Positions 18,220 through 27,500 of a stretch of 57,627 bases of DNA are shown here, one piece after another. Positions within the stretch are counted from its first letter, which is position 1. Each line of letters opens with the position of its first letter. The position numbers and the translations under genes were made by a program. The notes under the pieces were generated by a model that saw only the letters and a program-made list of their open reading frames with translations, had not been told where the DNA came from and made no database searches. This DNA comes from JAQIBY01 sp046546095. GTDB taxonomy: Bacteria > Bacteroidota > Bacteroidia > Bacteroidales > ML635J-15. The DNA lies in assembly GCA_046546095.1 (NCBI GenBank), contig JBKGYK010000004.1:1-57627 (forward strand). Direction: 5' to 3'.

Positions 18220-18249
18220 TTGACAGATAAAAATAAAAGCTTATTTTTG
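18220..18249 (+). promoter_or_regulatory. Bacteroidota promoter of rpsU
   Basis: TTG 18220-18222, 19-base spacer, TATTTTTG 18242-18249. Because the -33 box starts at 18220, the in-frame TTG there cannot be the start of rpsU. Confidence 0.85.
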
Positions 18250-18285
18250 CAGCCCTTTAATTTAATTGAAATAAAAGATAAACAT

Positions 18286-18477
18286 ATGATTATTGTACCA
18301 GTAAAAGAAGGCGAAAACATCGACAGAGCATTGAAACGTTTCAAACGCAAATTTGAAAAAACCGGTGTTATCAAAGAATTGCGCGATCGTCAGGCATATA
18401 CAAAACCATCTATGCAGCGTCGTCAGCAGATGATCCACGCCAAATATATTCAGCAACTTAAAGATCAGGCCAATTAA
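18286..18477 (+). CDS. rpsU: ribosomal protein bS21
   Basis: 63 residues, the usual size for bS21. The sequence runs from MIIVPVKEGENIDRALK through the basic KRFKRKFEK to RRQQMIHAKYIQQLK. It is a small-subunit protein at the 3' end of 16S rRNA. In Bacteroidota it helps hide the anti-Shine-Dalgarno sequence (known from Flavobacterium johnsoniae ribosome work). The start at 18286 gives the canonical N-terminus and a 5' leader of about 30 bases. No Shine-Dalgarno sequence is visible upstream. It is followed by xerC and hpf. Confidence 0.95.
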   Translation: MIIVPVKEGENIDRALKRFKRKFEKTGVIKELRDRQAYTKPSMQRRQQMIHAKYIQQLKDQAN

Positions 18478-18539
18478 AATCTTTCGTACCTGAAACCTTT
18501 GCATCCACTTTACGTAATATTTTATAAGTGAAGTTGACT

Positions 18540-19439
18540 ATGCAAAAGGACGCGTACCTGAAGTTTTTAGAGTTTGAGAAGCGGTATTCTTTACATACCC
18601 TTAAGGCATATAAAAAAGATGTAGAGCAATTTTATTTTTATTTCTCTATTTCTGAAGAAAATGAAACCCAGGCATTGATGGAGGTGAGCTCCGGAGATAT
18701 TCGTGCCTGGATTGTTCATTTAATGAGCTCTGTTAGTCCTCGAACTGTCAACAGAAAACTCACAAGCATAAAAGGGTTTTATCGCTATCTGCAACAAAAT
18801 GATGTCCTTAAGATAAACCCAGCTGACAGAGTGCAGTCTCCCAAAATGAATAAAAAACTGCCTGAATTTATGCCGGAAAAACCAATGGAAAAACTTTACA
18901 CCTTGTTTGAAAAGCATGAGGAAACCTTTTCGGCAATCAGGGACTTTCTGTTGATTGAATTGTTGTATACTACGGGTATCCGTCAGGCCGAACTTATGGG
19001 GATAAAACACGGAGATATTGACTGGCAGGCAAATCAGATCAAAGTGACAGGTAAAGGCAATAAGGAGCGCCTGATACCCGTATCCAAAGACATTACAAAA
19101 ACCGTTAAATCCTATATTCATGCAAAACAAAATGAGGGGTTTTCTTGTAATCTTTATGATATGTTAATTGTTACCAATTCAGGCCATAAATTGTACCCAT
19201 CATTCGTTTATAATACAGTAAACTTTTATTTGTCTCAGGTTAGTACAATGAAAAAAAGAAGTCCGCATACACTCAGACACAGTTTTGCAACACATATGCT
19301 TAATCGCGGTGCTGATATCAATGCCATCAAGGAGCTTCTCGGACATTCAAGCCTTGCTGCCACACAGGTATACACACATAACAGTTTCGAACAATTAAAA
19401 AAAATATATAAACAGGCTCATCCCAGAGCCGGCATTTAA
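18540..19439 (+). CDS. xerC: tyrosine recombinase XerC
   Basis: 299 residues. The N-terminal SAM-like DNA-binding domain covers about 1-95. The catalytic domain carries the full pentad: Arg148 (TTGIRQAEL), Lys172 (GKGNKER), His243 and Arg246 (PHTLRHSFATHML), His269 (LGHSS) and nucleophile Tyr278 (QVYTH). It resolves chromosome dimers at dif with a second Xer subunit. An in-frame GTG four codons upstream is possible, but the ATG gives the usual length. Its position between rpsU and hpf is a standing gene order in the phylum and argues for housekeeping XerC rather than a phage or transposon integrase. Confidence 0.93.
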   Translation: MQKDAYLKFLEFEKRYSLHTLKAYKKDVEQFYFYFSISEENETQALMEVSSGDIRAWIVHLMSSVSPRTVNRKLTSIKGFYRYLQQNDVLKINPADRVQSPKMNKKLPEFMPEKPMEKLYTLFEKHEETFSAIRDFLLIELLYTTGIRQAELMGIKHGDIDWQANQIKVTGKGNKERLIPVSKDITKTVKSYIHAKQNEGFSCNLYDMLIVTNSGHKLYPSFVYNTVNFYLSQVSTMKKRSPHTLRHSFATHMLNRGADINAIKELLGHSSLAATQVYTHNSFEQLKKIYKQAHPRAGI

Positions 19440-19443
19440 TTTC

Positions 19444-19451
19444 AAGGAGGT
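19444..19451 (+). promoter_or_regulatory. strong Shine-Dalgarno sequence of hpf
   Basis: AAGGAGGT, a full complement to the anti-Shine-Dalgarno core, six bases before the ATG of hpf. Nearly all other genes in the window, including rpsU, lack such a site; the only other clear purine-rich site is GAGGAG before the asparagine synthetase. Confidence 0.85.
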
Positions 19452-19457
19452 AATAAT

Positions 19458-19763
19458 ATGAACATTAATGTGCACTCATTAAATTTCGATGCAGACAAAA
19501 AATTGGTTGACTTTATCAATCAGAAAATGGAAAAGCTCACACAGGTAGCACCAGACATCATCGCTGCAGATGTGACGCTGAAAGTGGAAAATGTTGACGA
19601 CCTTGAAAATAAGTTCGTCGAGGTATTAATTGACATCCCCCGCAAAGATGGTGTATTTACCAAAAAGCAGGCCAAAACCTTCGAGCAGGCCGTTGATCTC
19701 AACTACCAGGCACTGCGCAGACAACTCAAAAAATTCAAAGAAAAACAACGTCTGAAAAAATAA
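19458..19763 (+). CDS. hpf: ribosome hibernation promoting factor, HPF/RaiA family (short form)
   Basis: 101 residues covering the beta-alpha-beta-beta-beta-alpha fold of short HPF/YfiA proteins: NINVHSLNFDADKKLVDFINQKMEKL, a central strand pair, and a final helix QAVDLNYQALRRQLKKFKEKQ. It binds the 30S decoding centre and keeps idle ribosomes inactive. It lies 18 bases after xerC and carries an exceptional Shine-Dalgarno sequence, so translation probably depends on ribosomes with a free 16S 3' end. No long-form C-terminal dimerisation domain is present. Confidence 0.92.
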   Translation: MNINVHSLNFDADKKLVDFINQKMEKLTQVAPDIIAADVTLKVENVDDLENKFVEVLIDIPRKDGVFTKKQAKTFEQAVDLNYQALRRQLKKFKEKQRLKK

Positions 19764-19776
19764 TTCCAAATATTTT

Positions 19777-19806
19777 TTGGTAGTAAAATAAAACTGTATA
19801 TATTTG
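19777..19806 (+). promoter_or_regulatory. Bacteroidota promoter of the tRNA-tuf transcript
   Basis: TTG 19777-19779, 19-base spacer, TATATTTG 19799-19806. A leader of about 50 bases with a small hairpin (TACGGG/CCCGTA, 19821-19840) precedes the first tRNA. Confidence 0.85.
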
Positions 19807-19859
19807 CACTCCGTTTTCGGTACGGGTTTCACATCCCGTAAACGTTCTTAGAAACAATA

Positions 19860-19933
19860 GCCGATGTAGCTCAGCTGGTCAGAGCAGCTGATTTGTAATC
19901 AGCAGGTCGGGGGTTCGAATCCGTCCATCGGCT
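19860..19933 (+). tRNA. tRNA-Thr (TGT)
   Basis: A 74-base cloverleaf with acceptor GCCGATG/CATCGGC and anticodon stem GCTGA/TCAGC with loop TTTGTAA (TGT). The T stem GGGGG/CCGTC has a G-G mismatch at the middle pair and a wobble beside it. CCA follows in the DNA (19934-19936). Confidence 0.95.
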
Positions 19934-19942
19934 CCATTGTTT

Positions 19943-20025
19943 GGGGAGATACCAAAGTGGCCAACTGGGGCAGACTGTAAATCTGCTGGCAAATGCCTTC
20001 GTAGGTTCGAATCCTGCTCTCCCCA
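19943..20025 (+). tRNA. tRNA-Tyr (GTA)
   Basis: An 83-base class II tRNA with acceptor GGGGAGA/TCTCCCC, anticodon stem GCAGA/TCTGC with loop CTGTAAA (GTA), and a long variable arm. No encoded CCA. Confidence 0.96.
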
Positions 20026-20051
20026 CTTTTATTGTCATTAAAGCTAAGGAT

Positions 20052-20124
20052 GCGGGAATAGCTCAGTTGGTAGAGCACAACCCTTCCAAGGTTGGGGTCG
20101 CGAGTTCGAGCCTCGTTTCCCGCT
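20052..20124 (+). tRNA. tRNA-Gly (TCC)
   Basis: A 73-base cloverleaf with acceptor GCGGGAA/TTCCCGC, anticodon stem CAACC/GGTTG with loop CTTCCAA (TCC), and T arm GCGAG/CTCGT. No encoded CCA. Confidence 0.96.
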
Positions 20125-20130
20125 CTGAAA

Positions 20131-20202
<72 letters not shown>

Positions 20203-20269
20203 CTGATTTTTTTATTAAGTAGAATACAGAATATCTAAGAAGTAATATTGTAAGTAAACATTTAAAACC

Positions 20270-21457
20270 ATGGCAAAAGAAAAATTTGAAAGAAACAAGC
20301 CGCATGTCAATATTGGTACCATTGGTCACGTTGACCACGGTAAAACTACACTGACCTCTGCGATTACCAAGATTCTGGCTAAAGATGGTTATGCCACAGA
20401 AGCCAGTTTCGATTCTATTGACAACGCTCCCGAAGAAAAAGAAAGAGGGATTACAATTAACTCAGCGCACGTAGAGTACGAAACCGCAAATCGTCACTAC
20501 GCACACGTTGACTGTCCGGGTCATGCCGACTATGTGAAAAACATGGTAACTGGTGCTGCTCAGATGGACGGTGCTATCCTCGTTGTAGCTGCTACTGATG
20601 GTCCGATGCCACAGACCCGTGAGCATATCCTGCTCGCTCGTCAGGTAAACGTACCTAAAATTGTGACCTTTCTCAATAAATGCGACCTTGTTGATGATGA
20701 AGAACTCCTCGAACTCGTTGATATGGAAGTTCGTGAACTCCTGAGCTTCTATGAATTCGAAGGTGACGATGCTCCGGTTATCCGTGGCTCTGCTCTTGCA
20801 GGTCTCAATGGAGAAGAAAGCGGTGAGAAAAATATCCGTGAACTTATGGCAGCTGTTGATGAGTGGATTCCCGTTCCTCCGCGTGACAATGAAAAACCAT
20901 TCCTGATGCCGGTTGAGGACGTATTCTCAATTACAGGACGTGGTACTGTTGCTACAGGCCGTATCGAAGCCGGTGTTGTTAACACTGGTGAAGAAGTTCA
21001 CCTTATAGGTCTGGGTGCAGAGCAACGTAAAACTGTTGTTACAGGTGTTGAGATGTTCCGTAAAATTCTTGATACCGGTGAAGCTGGTGATAACGTTGGT
21101 CTCTTGCTCCGTGGTGTAGACAAAAAAGAAATTAAACGTGGTATGGTATTGGCCAAACCAGGTTCAATTAAACCTCACACACATTTCAAAGCTGAGGTAT
21201 ATGTACTGAAAAAAGAAGAAGGTGGTCGTCACACCCCATTCCATAACAAATACCGTCCACAGTTCTATCTGCGTACAATGGATATTACCGGTGAGATTAC
21301 TCTGCCAGAGGGTGTTGAAATGGTAATGCCTGGTGATAACGTAACCATTGATGTTGATCTTATCTATCCTGTAGCTTGTAACGTAGGTCTGCGTTTCGCA
21401 ATCCGTGAAGGTGGACGTACCGTAGGTGCAGGTCAGATTATCGAAGTTGACGAGTAA
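20270..21457 (+). CDS. tuf: elongation factor Tu
   Basis: 395 residues. G-domain motifs: GHVDHGKT (P-loop, 19-26), DCPGHADYV and NKCD. The effector loop contains RGITINSAHVEYET. Domains 2 and 3 follow, ending in GRTVGAGQIIEVDE. It delivers aminoacyl-tRNA to the ribosome. Codon choice is clearly that of a highly expressed gene. The four tRNAs upstream, with no terminator between, suggest one transcript; a long hairpin ends it before tRNA-Trp. Confidence 0.99.
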   Translation: MAKEKFERNKPHVNIGTIGHVDHGKTTLTSAITKILAKDGYATEASFDSIDNAPEEKERGITINSAHVEYETANRHYAHVDCPGHADYVKNMVTGAAQMDGAILVVAATDGPMPQTREHILLARQVNVPKIVTFLNKCDLVDDEELLELVDMEVRELLSFYEFEGDDAPVIRGSALAGLNGEESGEKNIRELMAAVDEWIPVPPRDNEKPFLMPVEDVFSITGRGTVATGRIEAGVVNTGEEVHLIGLGAEQRKTVVTGVEMFRKILDTGEAGDNVGLLLRGVDKKEIKRGMVLAKPGSIKPHTHFKAEVYVLKKEEGGRHTPFHNKYRPQFYLRTMDITGEITLPEGVEMVMPGDNVTIDVDLIYPVACNVGLRFAIREGGRTVGAGQIIEVDE

Positions 21458-21480
21458 ACCATACAAGGTATAAATGATAC

Positions 21481-21520
21481 AAAAATTAGTTCGGCAGGTC
21501 TGCCTGCCGAATTAATTTTA
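21481..21520 (+). terminator. long hairpin after tuf
   Basis: Nine-base perfect stem TTCGGCAGG/CCTGCCGAA with a four-base loop, extended by A/T pairing (AAAATTA...TAATTTT). The tRNA-Trp starts eight bases later, so termination is probably partial or is followed by RNA processing. Confidence 0.75.
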
Positions 21521-21527
21521 TCATTAT

Positions 21528-21600
<73 letters not shown>

Positions 21601-21622
21601 CAAAGTAGAAAGTTGCAAGAAT

Positions 21623-21814
21623 ATGGCAAATATTAGAACATATTTTAAAGGAACCTACGAAGAGTTGGTTCATAAAGTGTCCTGGCCTACATGGTCAGAC
21701 CTTCAAAATAGCGCATTAGTAGTAATGGTTGCTTCCGTAATAATTGCACTTATTGTTTACTTGATGGATGTTTCATTTAAAAACCTGCTGGAACTCATCT
21801 ACAGTATTTTTTAA
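21623..21814 (+). CDS. secE: preprotein translocase subunit SecE
   Basis: 63 residues, the short single-helix form. The amphipathic segment TYEELVHKVSWPTWSDLQ is the conserved SecE motif, and one membrane helix follows (about 31-48). It is an essential part of the SecYEG channel in the inner membrane. It lies between tRNA-Trp and nusG, as usual. Confidence 0.95.
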   Translation: MANIRTYFKGTYEELVHKVSWPTWSDLQNSALVVMVASVIIALIVYLMDVSFKNLLELIYSIF

Positions 21815-21834
21815 TCATTGATTTGTGAGTTAGC

Positions 21835-22380
21835 ATGGCTGATGTTGAAAAAAAATGGTATGTGATCCGGGCGATCAGTGGAAAAGAGAAAAAAGTCAAA
21901 GACTATCTCGAAACTGAAATTGCCCGCAGAGGACTGCAAGAACAAGTATCCAATGTTTTGATCCCGATGGAAAAGTTCTATCAGGTGAGAAATGGAAAAA
22001 AAGTCTCTAAAGAAAGAAACTATTTCCCTGGATATGTGTTGATTGAAGCAGCTCTCGATGGAGAAATTATGCACATCATCAAAGATGTGTCTAATGTTAT
22101 TGGATTTCTCGGTTCAAAATCGGGCGAACCTGTACCCCTGAGAGAGTCAGAAGTTAACAGGATACTTGGTAAAGTTGACGAACTCGCAGAACAGGAAGAA
22201 GAAATCAACATCCCGTATTATGTTGGCGAATCTGTGAAAGTTATTGATGGACCCTTTAATGGTTTCAACGGAACCGTAGAAGAAGTCCATGAAGACAAGA
22301 AAAAACTGAAAGTAATGGTGAAAATCTTTGGACGAAAAACACCATTGGAATTGAGTTTCATGCAAGTTGAAAAAGAGTAA
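21835..22380 (+). CDS. nusG: transcription termination/antitermination factor NusG
   Basis: 181 residues. The N-terminal NGN domain (KKWYVIRAISGKEKKVKDYLE, FPGYVLIEAALDGE) binds RNA polymerase; the C-terminal KOW domain has GESVKVIDGPFNGFNGTVEEV. It couples transcription with translation and Rho. It has the standard bacterial length and no inserted domain. Translation start is 20 bases after secE. Confidence 0.97.
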   Translation: MADVEKKWYVIRAISGKEKKVKDYLETEIARRGLQEQVSNVLIPMEKFYQVRNGKKVSKERNYFPGYVLIEAALDGEIMHIIKDVSNVIGFLGSKSGEPVPLRESEVNRILGKVDELAEQEEEINIPYYVGESVKVIDGPFNGFNGTVEEVHEDKKKLKVMVKIFGRKTPLELSFMQVEKE

Positions 22381-22385
22381 AAATT

Positions 22386-22829
22386 ATGGCTAAACAAGTA
22401 GAGGCCCTGATCAAATTGCAAATTCGTGGTGGTGCTGCGAACCCCTCCCCTCCGGTTGGACCCGCACTGGGTGCAAAAGGAGTGAACATTATGGAGTTCT
22501 GTAAGCAGTTCAACGCACGTACGCAAGAACAGGCCGGTAAAGTTTTACCTGTTATCATCACTGTGTATGGTGACAAGTCTTTTGATTTTATTGTAAAAAC
22601 CCCACCGGCTGCCGTTCAATTGCTCGAAGCCAGCAAACTGAAAAAGGGTTCTCCCGAGTCAAACCGAAATAAAGTGGGTTCGGTAACCTGGGATCAGGTC
22701 AAAGAAATTGCAGAGGCCAAAATGGTCGACCTTAACTGTTTTACAGTGGAGTCTGCAATGAAAATGGTTGCTGGAACGGCTCGTAGTATGGGGATTATCG
22801 TAAAAGGTGATGCCCCGTTTGATAATTAA
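22386..22829 (+). CDS. rplK: ribosomal protein uL11
   Basis: 147 residues. The N-terminal domain has the PSPPVGPALGAKGVNIMEFC proline loop; the C-terminal rRNA-binding domain ends in MVAGTARSMGIIVKG. It forms the L7/L12 stalk base and is needed for RelA activation in other bacteria. It starts five bases after nusG. Confidence 0.98.
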   Translation: MAKQVEALIKLQIRGGAANPSPPVGPALGAKGVNIMEFCKQFNARTQEQAGKVLPVIITVYGDKSFDFIVKTPPAAVQLLEASKLKKGSPESNRNKVGSVTWDQVKEIAEAKMVDLNCFTVESAMKMVAGTARSMGIIVKGDAPFDN

Positions 22830-22845
22830 TTAAGCGTGACTCGAA

Positions 22846-23538
22846 ATGGCAAAAAAGACAAAAAACAGAAAACAGGTAATCGAAAAAATCGAAGCCGAGA
22901 AAAAATATCCCATTGATGAAGCTGCAAAATTGGTGAAAGATGTTACTACCACCAAATTCGACGCTTCTGTGGATATGGATTTCAGGCTTGGTGTTGACCC
23001 CCGTAAAGCCGACCAAATGGTCAGAGGTATTACTACCCTGCCACATGGTACCGGCAAAGAGGTCAAAGTACTTGTGCTGTGTACACCAGAAAAAGAGGAA
23101 GAAGCAAAAAATGCCGGAGCCGATTATGTTGGTCTCGATGATTATATCGAGAAAATTCAGGAAGGTTGGACTGATATGGATGTGATTATCACCATGCCTC
23201 CTGTAATGGCCAAAATCGGACGCCTGGGACGTATCCTTGGCCCCCGGGGTTTAATGCCCAATCCCAAAAGTGGTACTGTAACTATGGACATCGGTAAAGC
23301 CGTCGAAGAAGTTAAGAAAGGCAAAATCGATTTTAAAGTTGATAAATACGGTATTATTCATATCAGTATCGGAAAAGTTTCCTTCACCCCTGAACAAATC
23401 AAGGACAATGCTAAGGAAATCGCTCAGACAATCGCCAAACTAAAACCGGCATCGTCTAAAGGTACTTATATGATGAGTGTTCACATTTCAAGTACTATGA
23501 GCCCGGGTATTAAACTCGATCCAAAGTCTTTGGTTTAA
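22846..23538 (+). CDS. rplA: ribosomal protein uL1
   Basis: 230 residues. Motifs include DMDFRLGVDPRKADQMVRG, IGRLGRILGPRGLMPNPKSG and the C-terminal SSTMSPGIKLDP. It forms the mobile L1 stalk at the E site. In other bacteria it represses its own operon by binding the mRNA; no such site is obvious here. Confidence 0.98.
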   Translation: MAKKTKNRKQVIEKIEAEKKYPIDEAAKLVKDVTTTKFDASVDMDFRLGVDPRKADQMVRGITTLPHGTGKEVKVLVLCTPEKEEEAKNAGADYVGLDDYIEKIQEGWTDMDVIITMPPVMAKIGRLGRILGPRGLMPNPKSGTVTMDIGKAVEEVKKGKIDFKVDKYGIIHISIGKVSFTPEQIKDNAKEIAQTIAKLKPASSKGTYMMSVHISSTMSPGIKLDPKSLV

Positions 23539-23557
23539 ATTTTTAGACTTTACTTCT

Positions 23558-24079
23558 ATGAAGAAAAGAGAAGACAAAAACAAACAGATTGACATTCTGG
23601 CCGAAGAGGTGAATAAATTCGAACATTTTTACCTGACTGACGCGCAGGGGTTAAATGCTGAAGAATCTACAATCCTCCGCAAAAATTGCTTTGAGAAAGA
23701 AGTAAAGCTTACTGTGGTAAAGAATACACTGTTTAAAAGAGCATTGGATAAAGCCGATGGTGAATTTGATGAGCTATATGATTTGCTCAAAAATAATACT
23801 ACCGTCATGTTTACCAATACGGCCAATGCTCCCGGCAGAGTTCTTAAGGATTTCCTTAAAAACCATGATAAGCCTATTTTTAAAGGGGCATACGCAGCTG
23901 AAAGTGTCTACGTAGGAGAGGATCAGCTCGAAGTCTTGGCTTCACTGAAATCCAAAGAAGAACTCCTCGGTGACATCGTTATGCTGTTGCAATCCCCGGC
24001 TCAAACAGTTGTATCTCAACTCCAGAGTGCTGGTCAAAAAATTGCCGGGCTTACAAAAGCACTGGCCGAAAAAGAGTAA
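23558..24079 (+). CDS. rplJ: ribosomal protein uL10
   Basis: 173 residues. The N-terminal rRNA-binding domain carries LRKNCFEKEVKLTVVKNTLFKRAL, and the C-terminal helix that carries the bL12 dimers ends the protein. It starts 20 bases after rplA and 41 bases before rplL. No long rplJ leader is present, so the classical L10 leader control seems absent. Confidence 0.97.
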   Translation: MKKREDKNKQIDILAEEVNKFEHFYLTDAQGLNAEESTILRKNCFEKEVKLTVVKNTLFKRALDKADGEFDELYDLLKNNTTVMFTNTANAPGRVLKDFLKNHDKPIFKGAYAAESVYVGEDQLEVLASLKSKEELLGDIVMLLQSPAQTVVSQLQSAGQKIAGLTKALAEKE

Positions 24080-24120
24080 TAAATATTTAGTATTGAAATC
24101 ATCGTAAAAGTTATAGTAAA

Positions 24121-24495
24121 ATGGCAGATCTTAAAAAATTAGCAGAAGAGTTAGTAAATCTGACTGTTAAAGATGTCAGCGAACTCGCAGACATCCTCAA
24201 AGAAGAGTATGGTATCGAACCAGCTGCTTCTGCTGCAGTTGTCGCAGCTCCGGCTGGTGGCGAAGGTGAAGCAGAAGCTGAACAAACTGAATTCGACGTA
24301 ATGTTGAATTCTGCTGGTCAGGCAAAACTTAAAATTATCAAAGTAGTTAAAGAATTGACCGGATTAGGCCTTAAAGAAGCTAAAGCCCTCGTCGATAGCG
24401 CACCAGCTGCAGTTAAAGAAGGTGTGGCTAAAGAAGAAGCCGAGCAGATCAAATCTCAGCTCGAAGAAGAGGGTGCAGAGGTTGAACTTAAATAA
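24121..24495 (+). CDS. rplL: ribosomal protein bL12
   Basis: 124 residues. An N-terminal dimerisation helix, an Ala/Gly/Glu-rich hinge (about 40-57), and the C-terminal factor-binding domain with KLKIIKVVKELTGLGLKEAK. It recruits translation GTPases such as the EF-Tu encoded nearby. A strong hairpin follows before rpoB. Confidence 0.98.
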   Translation: MADLKKLAEELVNLTVKDVSELADILKEEYGIEPAASAAVVAAPAGGEGEAEAEQTEFDVMLNSAGQAKLKIIKVVKELTGLGLKEAKALVDSAPAAVKEGVAKEEAEQIKSQLEEEGAEVELK

Positions 24496-24519
24496 GTTCA
24501 GCGTATATTAACGATTTTT

Positions 24520-24553
24520 AGGTTTAAAACCAGGCATACCTGGTTTTAAACCT
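24520..24553 (+). terminator. 15-bp perfect hairpin between rplL and rpoB (attenuator)
   Basis: AGGTTTAAAACCAGG and its exact reverse complement around the loop CATA, followed by a pyrimidine-rich stretch. Position and shape suggest partial termination or an RNA-processing site that lowers rpoBC expression relative to ribosomal proteins. Confidence 0.75.
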
Positions 24554-24591
24554 TTCGTTGTTATATATTTTCTTTAACTAATCCAACGTCA

Positions 24592-27500
24592 ATGTCAGTA
24601 CAAAAACAACAGAGATATTCCTTCTCAACAACAAAAAATCAGCTAGATTATCCTGATTTTCTCGCAGTGCAGTTGAAATCTTTTAAAGACTTCCTGCAAC
24701 TGGATACAACTCTTGAGAAAAGAAAAAACGAGGGCCTCTTTAAGGTGTTTAATGAGAATTTCCCTATTACAGACACCAGAAATAATTTTGTTCTCGAATT
24801 CCTCGATTACTCAATCGATATGCCCAGGTACACCATTGAGGAATGTCTTGAGAGGGGACTGACTTACTCCGTCCCGCTCAAAGCCAAACTCAAACTCTAT
24901 TGTACCGACCCGGAACATGAGGACTTTGAAACTACCGTGCAGGATGTCTGGCTGGGAACAATCCCTTATATGACCCCCAGAGGATCTTTTATAATCAATG
25001 GCGCTGAACGGATTGTCGTGTCACAGTTACACCGGTCACCAGGGGTTTTCTTCGGACAAAGCCTGCATGCCAATGGTACAAAATTGTATTCCGCAAGGAT
25101 TATTCCTTTTAAAGGATCCTGGATGGAGTTCGCTACAGATATCAATTCTGTCATGTTCGCTTATATCGACAGAAAAAAGAAATTACCTGTAACTACTCTT
25201 CTCCGGGCAATCGGATTTGAAAGCGATAAAGAAATTCTCGAAATATTCGGACTCGCCGAAGAAATCAAAGCTAATAAAACAGCACTTAAAAAAGTTGTTG
25301 GTAGAAAACTGGCTGCCAGAGTACTTAGATCCTGGGTGGAAGACTTCGTGGATGAAGATACAGGTGAAGTTGTATCCATCGAAAGAAATGAAGTTATTCT
25401 CGACAGAGAAACTGTCATTAAACAGGAAGATATTCCTACCATCATTGAATCAGGTTCCAAAACCATCCTGGTACATAGGGAGCAGTCCAAAACATCAGAT
25501 TACGCAATCATCTACAACACGCTTCAAAAAGATCCCTGTAACTCAGAAAAAGAAGCCGTTGTTTATATATACAGACAGTTACGTAACTCCGAACCACCTG
25601 ATGAAGCTACAGCAAGAGAGGTTATCGATAATCTTTTCTTCTCAGATAAGAGATACGACCTCGGTGAGGTGGGACGCTACAGACTCAACAGAAAACTTAA
25701 AATTGATATTAATGTCGATACCAAAACTCTCACAAAAGAGGATATTATCGCCATTATTAAATACCTGATCGAGCTGATTAATTCCAAAGCTGATGTGGAT
25801 GATATTGATCACCTCAGCAACCGACGCATTCGTACCGTCGGTGAACAACTTGGAAATCAGTTCGGTGTCGGACTTGCCCGTATGGCCAGAACAATCAGGG
25901 AAAGAATGAACGTCAGGGATAATGAAGTTTTCCATCCCACTGACCTGATCAATGCTAAAACATTGTCATCGGTTATCAACTCTTTCTTTGGTACCAATCA
26001 GTTGTCGCAGTTCATGGATCAGACAAATCCCCTGGCTGAAATGACACATAAGCGCAGACTCTCTGCCCTCGGTCCTGGTGGCCTGTCCAGAGAACGTGCC
26101 GGCTTTGAAGTCAGGGATGTCCATTATACGCACTATGGACGACTTTGCCCCATTGAAACACCGGAAGGACCAAACATTGGCCTGATATCTTCACTTTGTG
26201 TGTATGCTAAAATCAATGAGCTTGGATTCATTGAAACACCATACCGTAAAGTGGAAAGCGAACAGGTAAAACTCAACGATACTGATATAGAATATCTCAG
26301 TGCGGAGGAAGAAGAAAATCATGTGATCGCACAGGCGAATGCACCGATAGATGACAATGGTATATTCCAGTCTGATAAAATCCGTGTCAGACATGATGGG
26401 GAATACATTGTCAATGAACCATCAAAAATCCAACTGATGGATGTGGCTCCTAATCAGATCGCTTCCATTGCTGCTTCTCTTATTCCTTTCCTGGAACATG
26501 ATGATGCAAACCGTGCTTTGATGGGTTCCAATATGATGCGACAGGCTGTGCCTTTGCTTCAGAATGACTCACCAATTATTGGCACCGGTATTGAAGCCAG
26601 AGTGGCCAGGGATTCAAGAATCCTCGCAGTTGCTGAAGGGGATGGCGTGGTCGAGTATGTGGATGCTGAAAAAATCATTATCAGATACATCAGAACGGAA
26701 GAGGAACAATTCGTTTCTTTTAAAGATGACATGGTAACCTATCCACTTACCAAATTCCAGAAAACAAATCAGAACAGCAATGTCAATATCCGACCCATCG
26801 TACGAAAAGGTGAAAAAGTTTCCAAAGGACAAGTCCTTACTGAAGGATATGCTACCCAGGGCGGAGAGCTTGCCATCGGCAGAAACCTGAAAGTGGCTTT
26901 TATGCCATGGAAAGGGTATAACTTTGAGGATGCGATTGTTATTTCTGAAAGAGTGGTGCGTGAGGATGTGTTTACTTCCATTCATATTGTTGAACATCAG
27001 CTGGATGTGAGAGATACAAAACGCGGACTTGAAGAACTTACCGCAGATATCCCGAATGTCAGCGAATCTGCTACCAGAAACCTTGATGAAAATGGTATCA
27101 TCCGTATCGGCGCCAATGTGAAGCCCGGAGATATTATGGTGGGTAAAATTACACCCAAAGGTGAAACAGACCCCTCTCCTGAAGAAAAACTGCTGCGTGC
27201 CATTTTTGGTGATAAAGCCGGTGATGTTAAGGATGCTTCTATGAAAGCTTCACCCTCAACATCCGGAGTTGTCGTTGATAAAAAGCTTTTCTCCAAAACT
27301 TTCAAAGACAGAAAAACCAGAAATCAGGAAAAAGTGCTTATAGAGAATATCGATAACGAATTTGAACAGGCAGCCGCCAATTTAAAATCAAAACTGGTTG
27401 ATAAACTCTTTATTCTGGTAAATGGCAAAACATCCCAGGGTGTGAAAGATAATTTTGGCGCTGAATTGATCCCCAAAGGGAAAAAGTTCACCCAAAAATC

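Noticed and set aside
18220..18285. An N-terminal extension of rpsU starting at a TTG
   Set aside because: The TTG is the -33 box of the rpsU promoter, and bS21 proteins start at the MIIVPVKEGE equivalent.
18540..19439. A mobile-element or phage integrase
   Set aside because: Although it is a tyrosine recombinase close to tRNA genes, it sits in the conserved rpsU-xerC-hpf order, no direct repeat of a tRNA end is seen, and no phage genes are nearby; it is housekeeping XerC.
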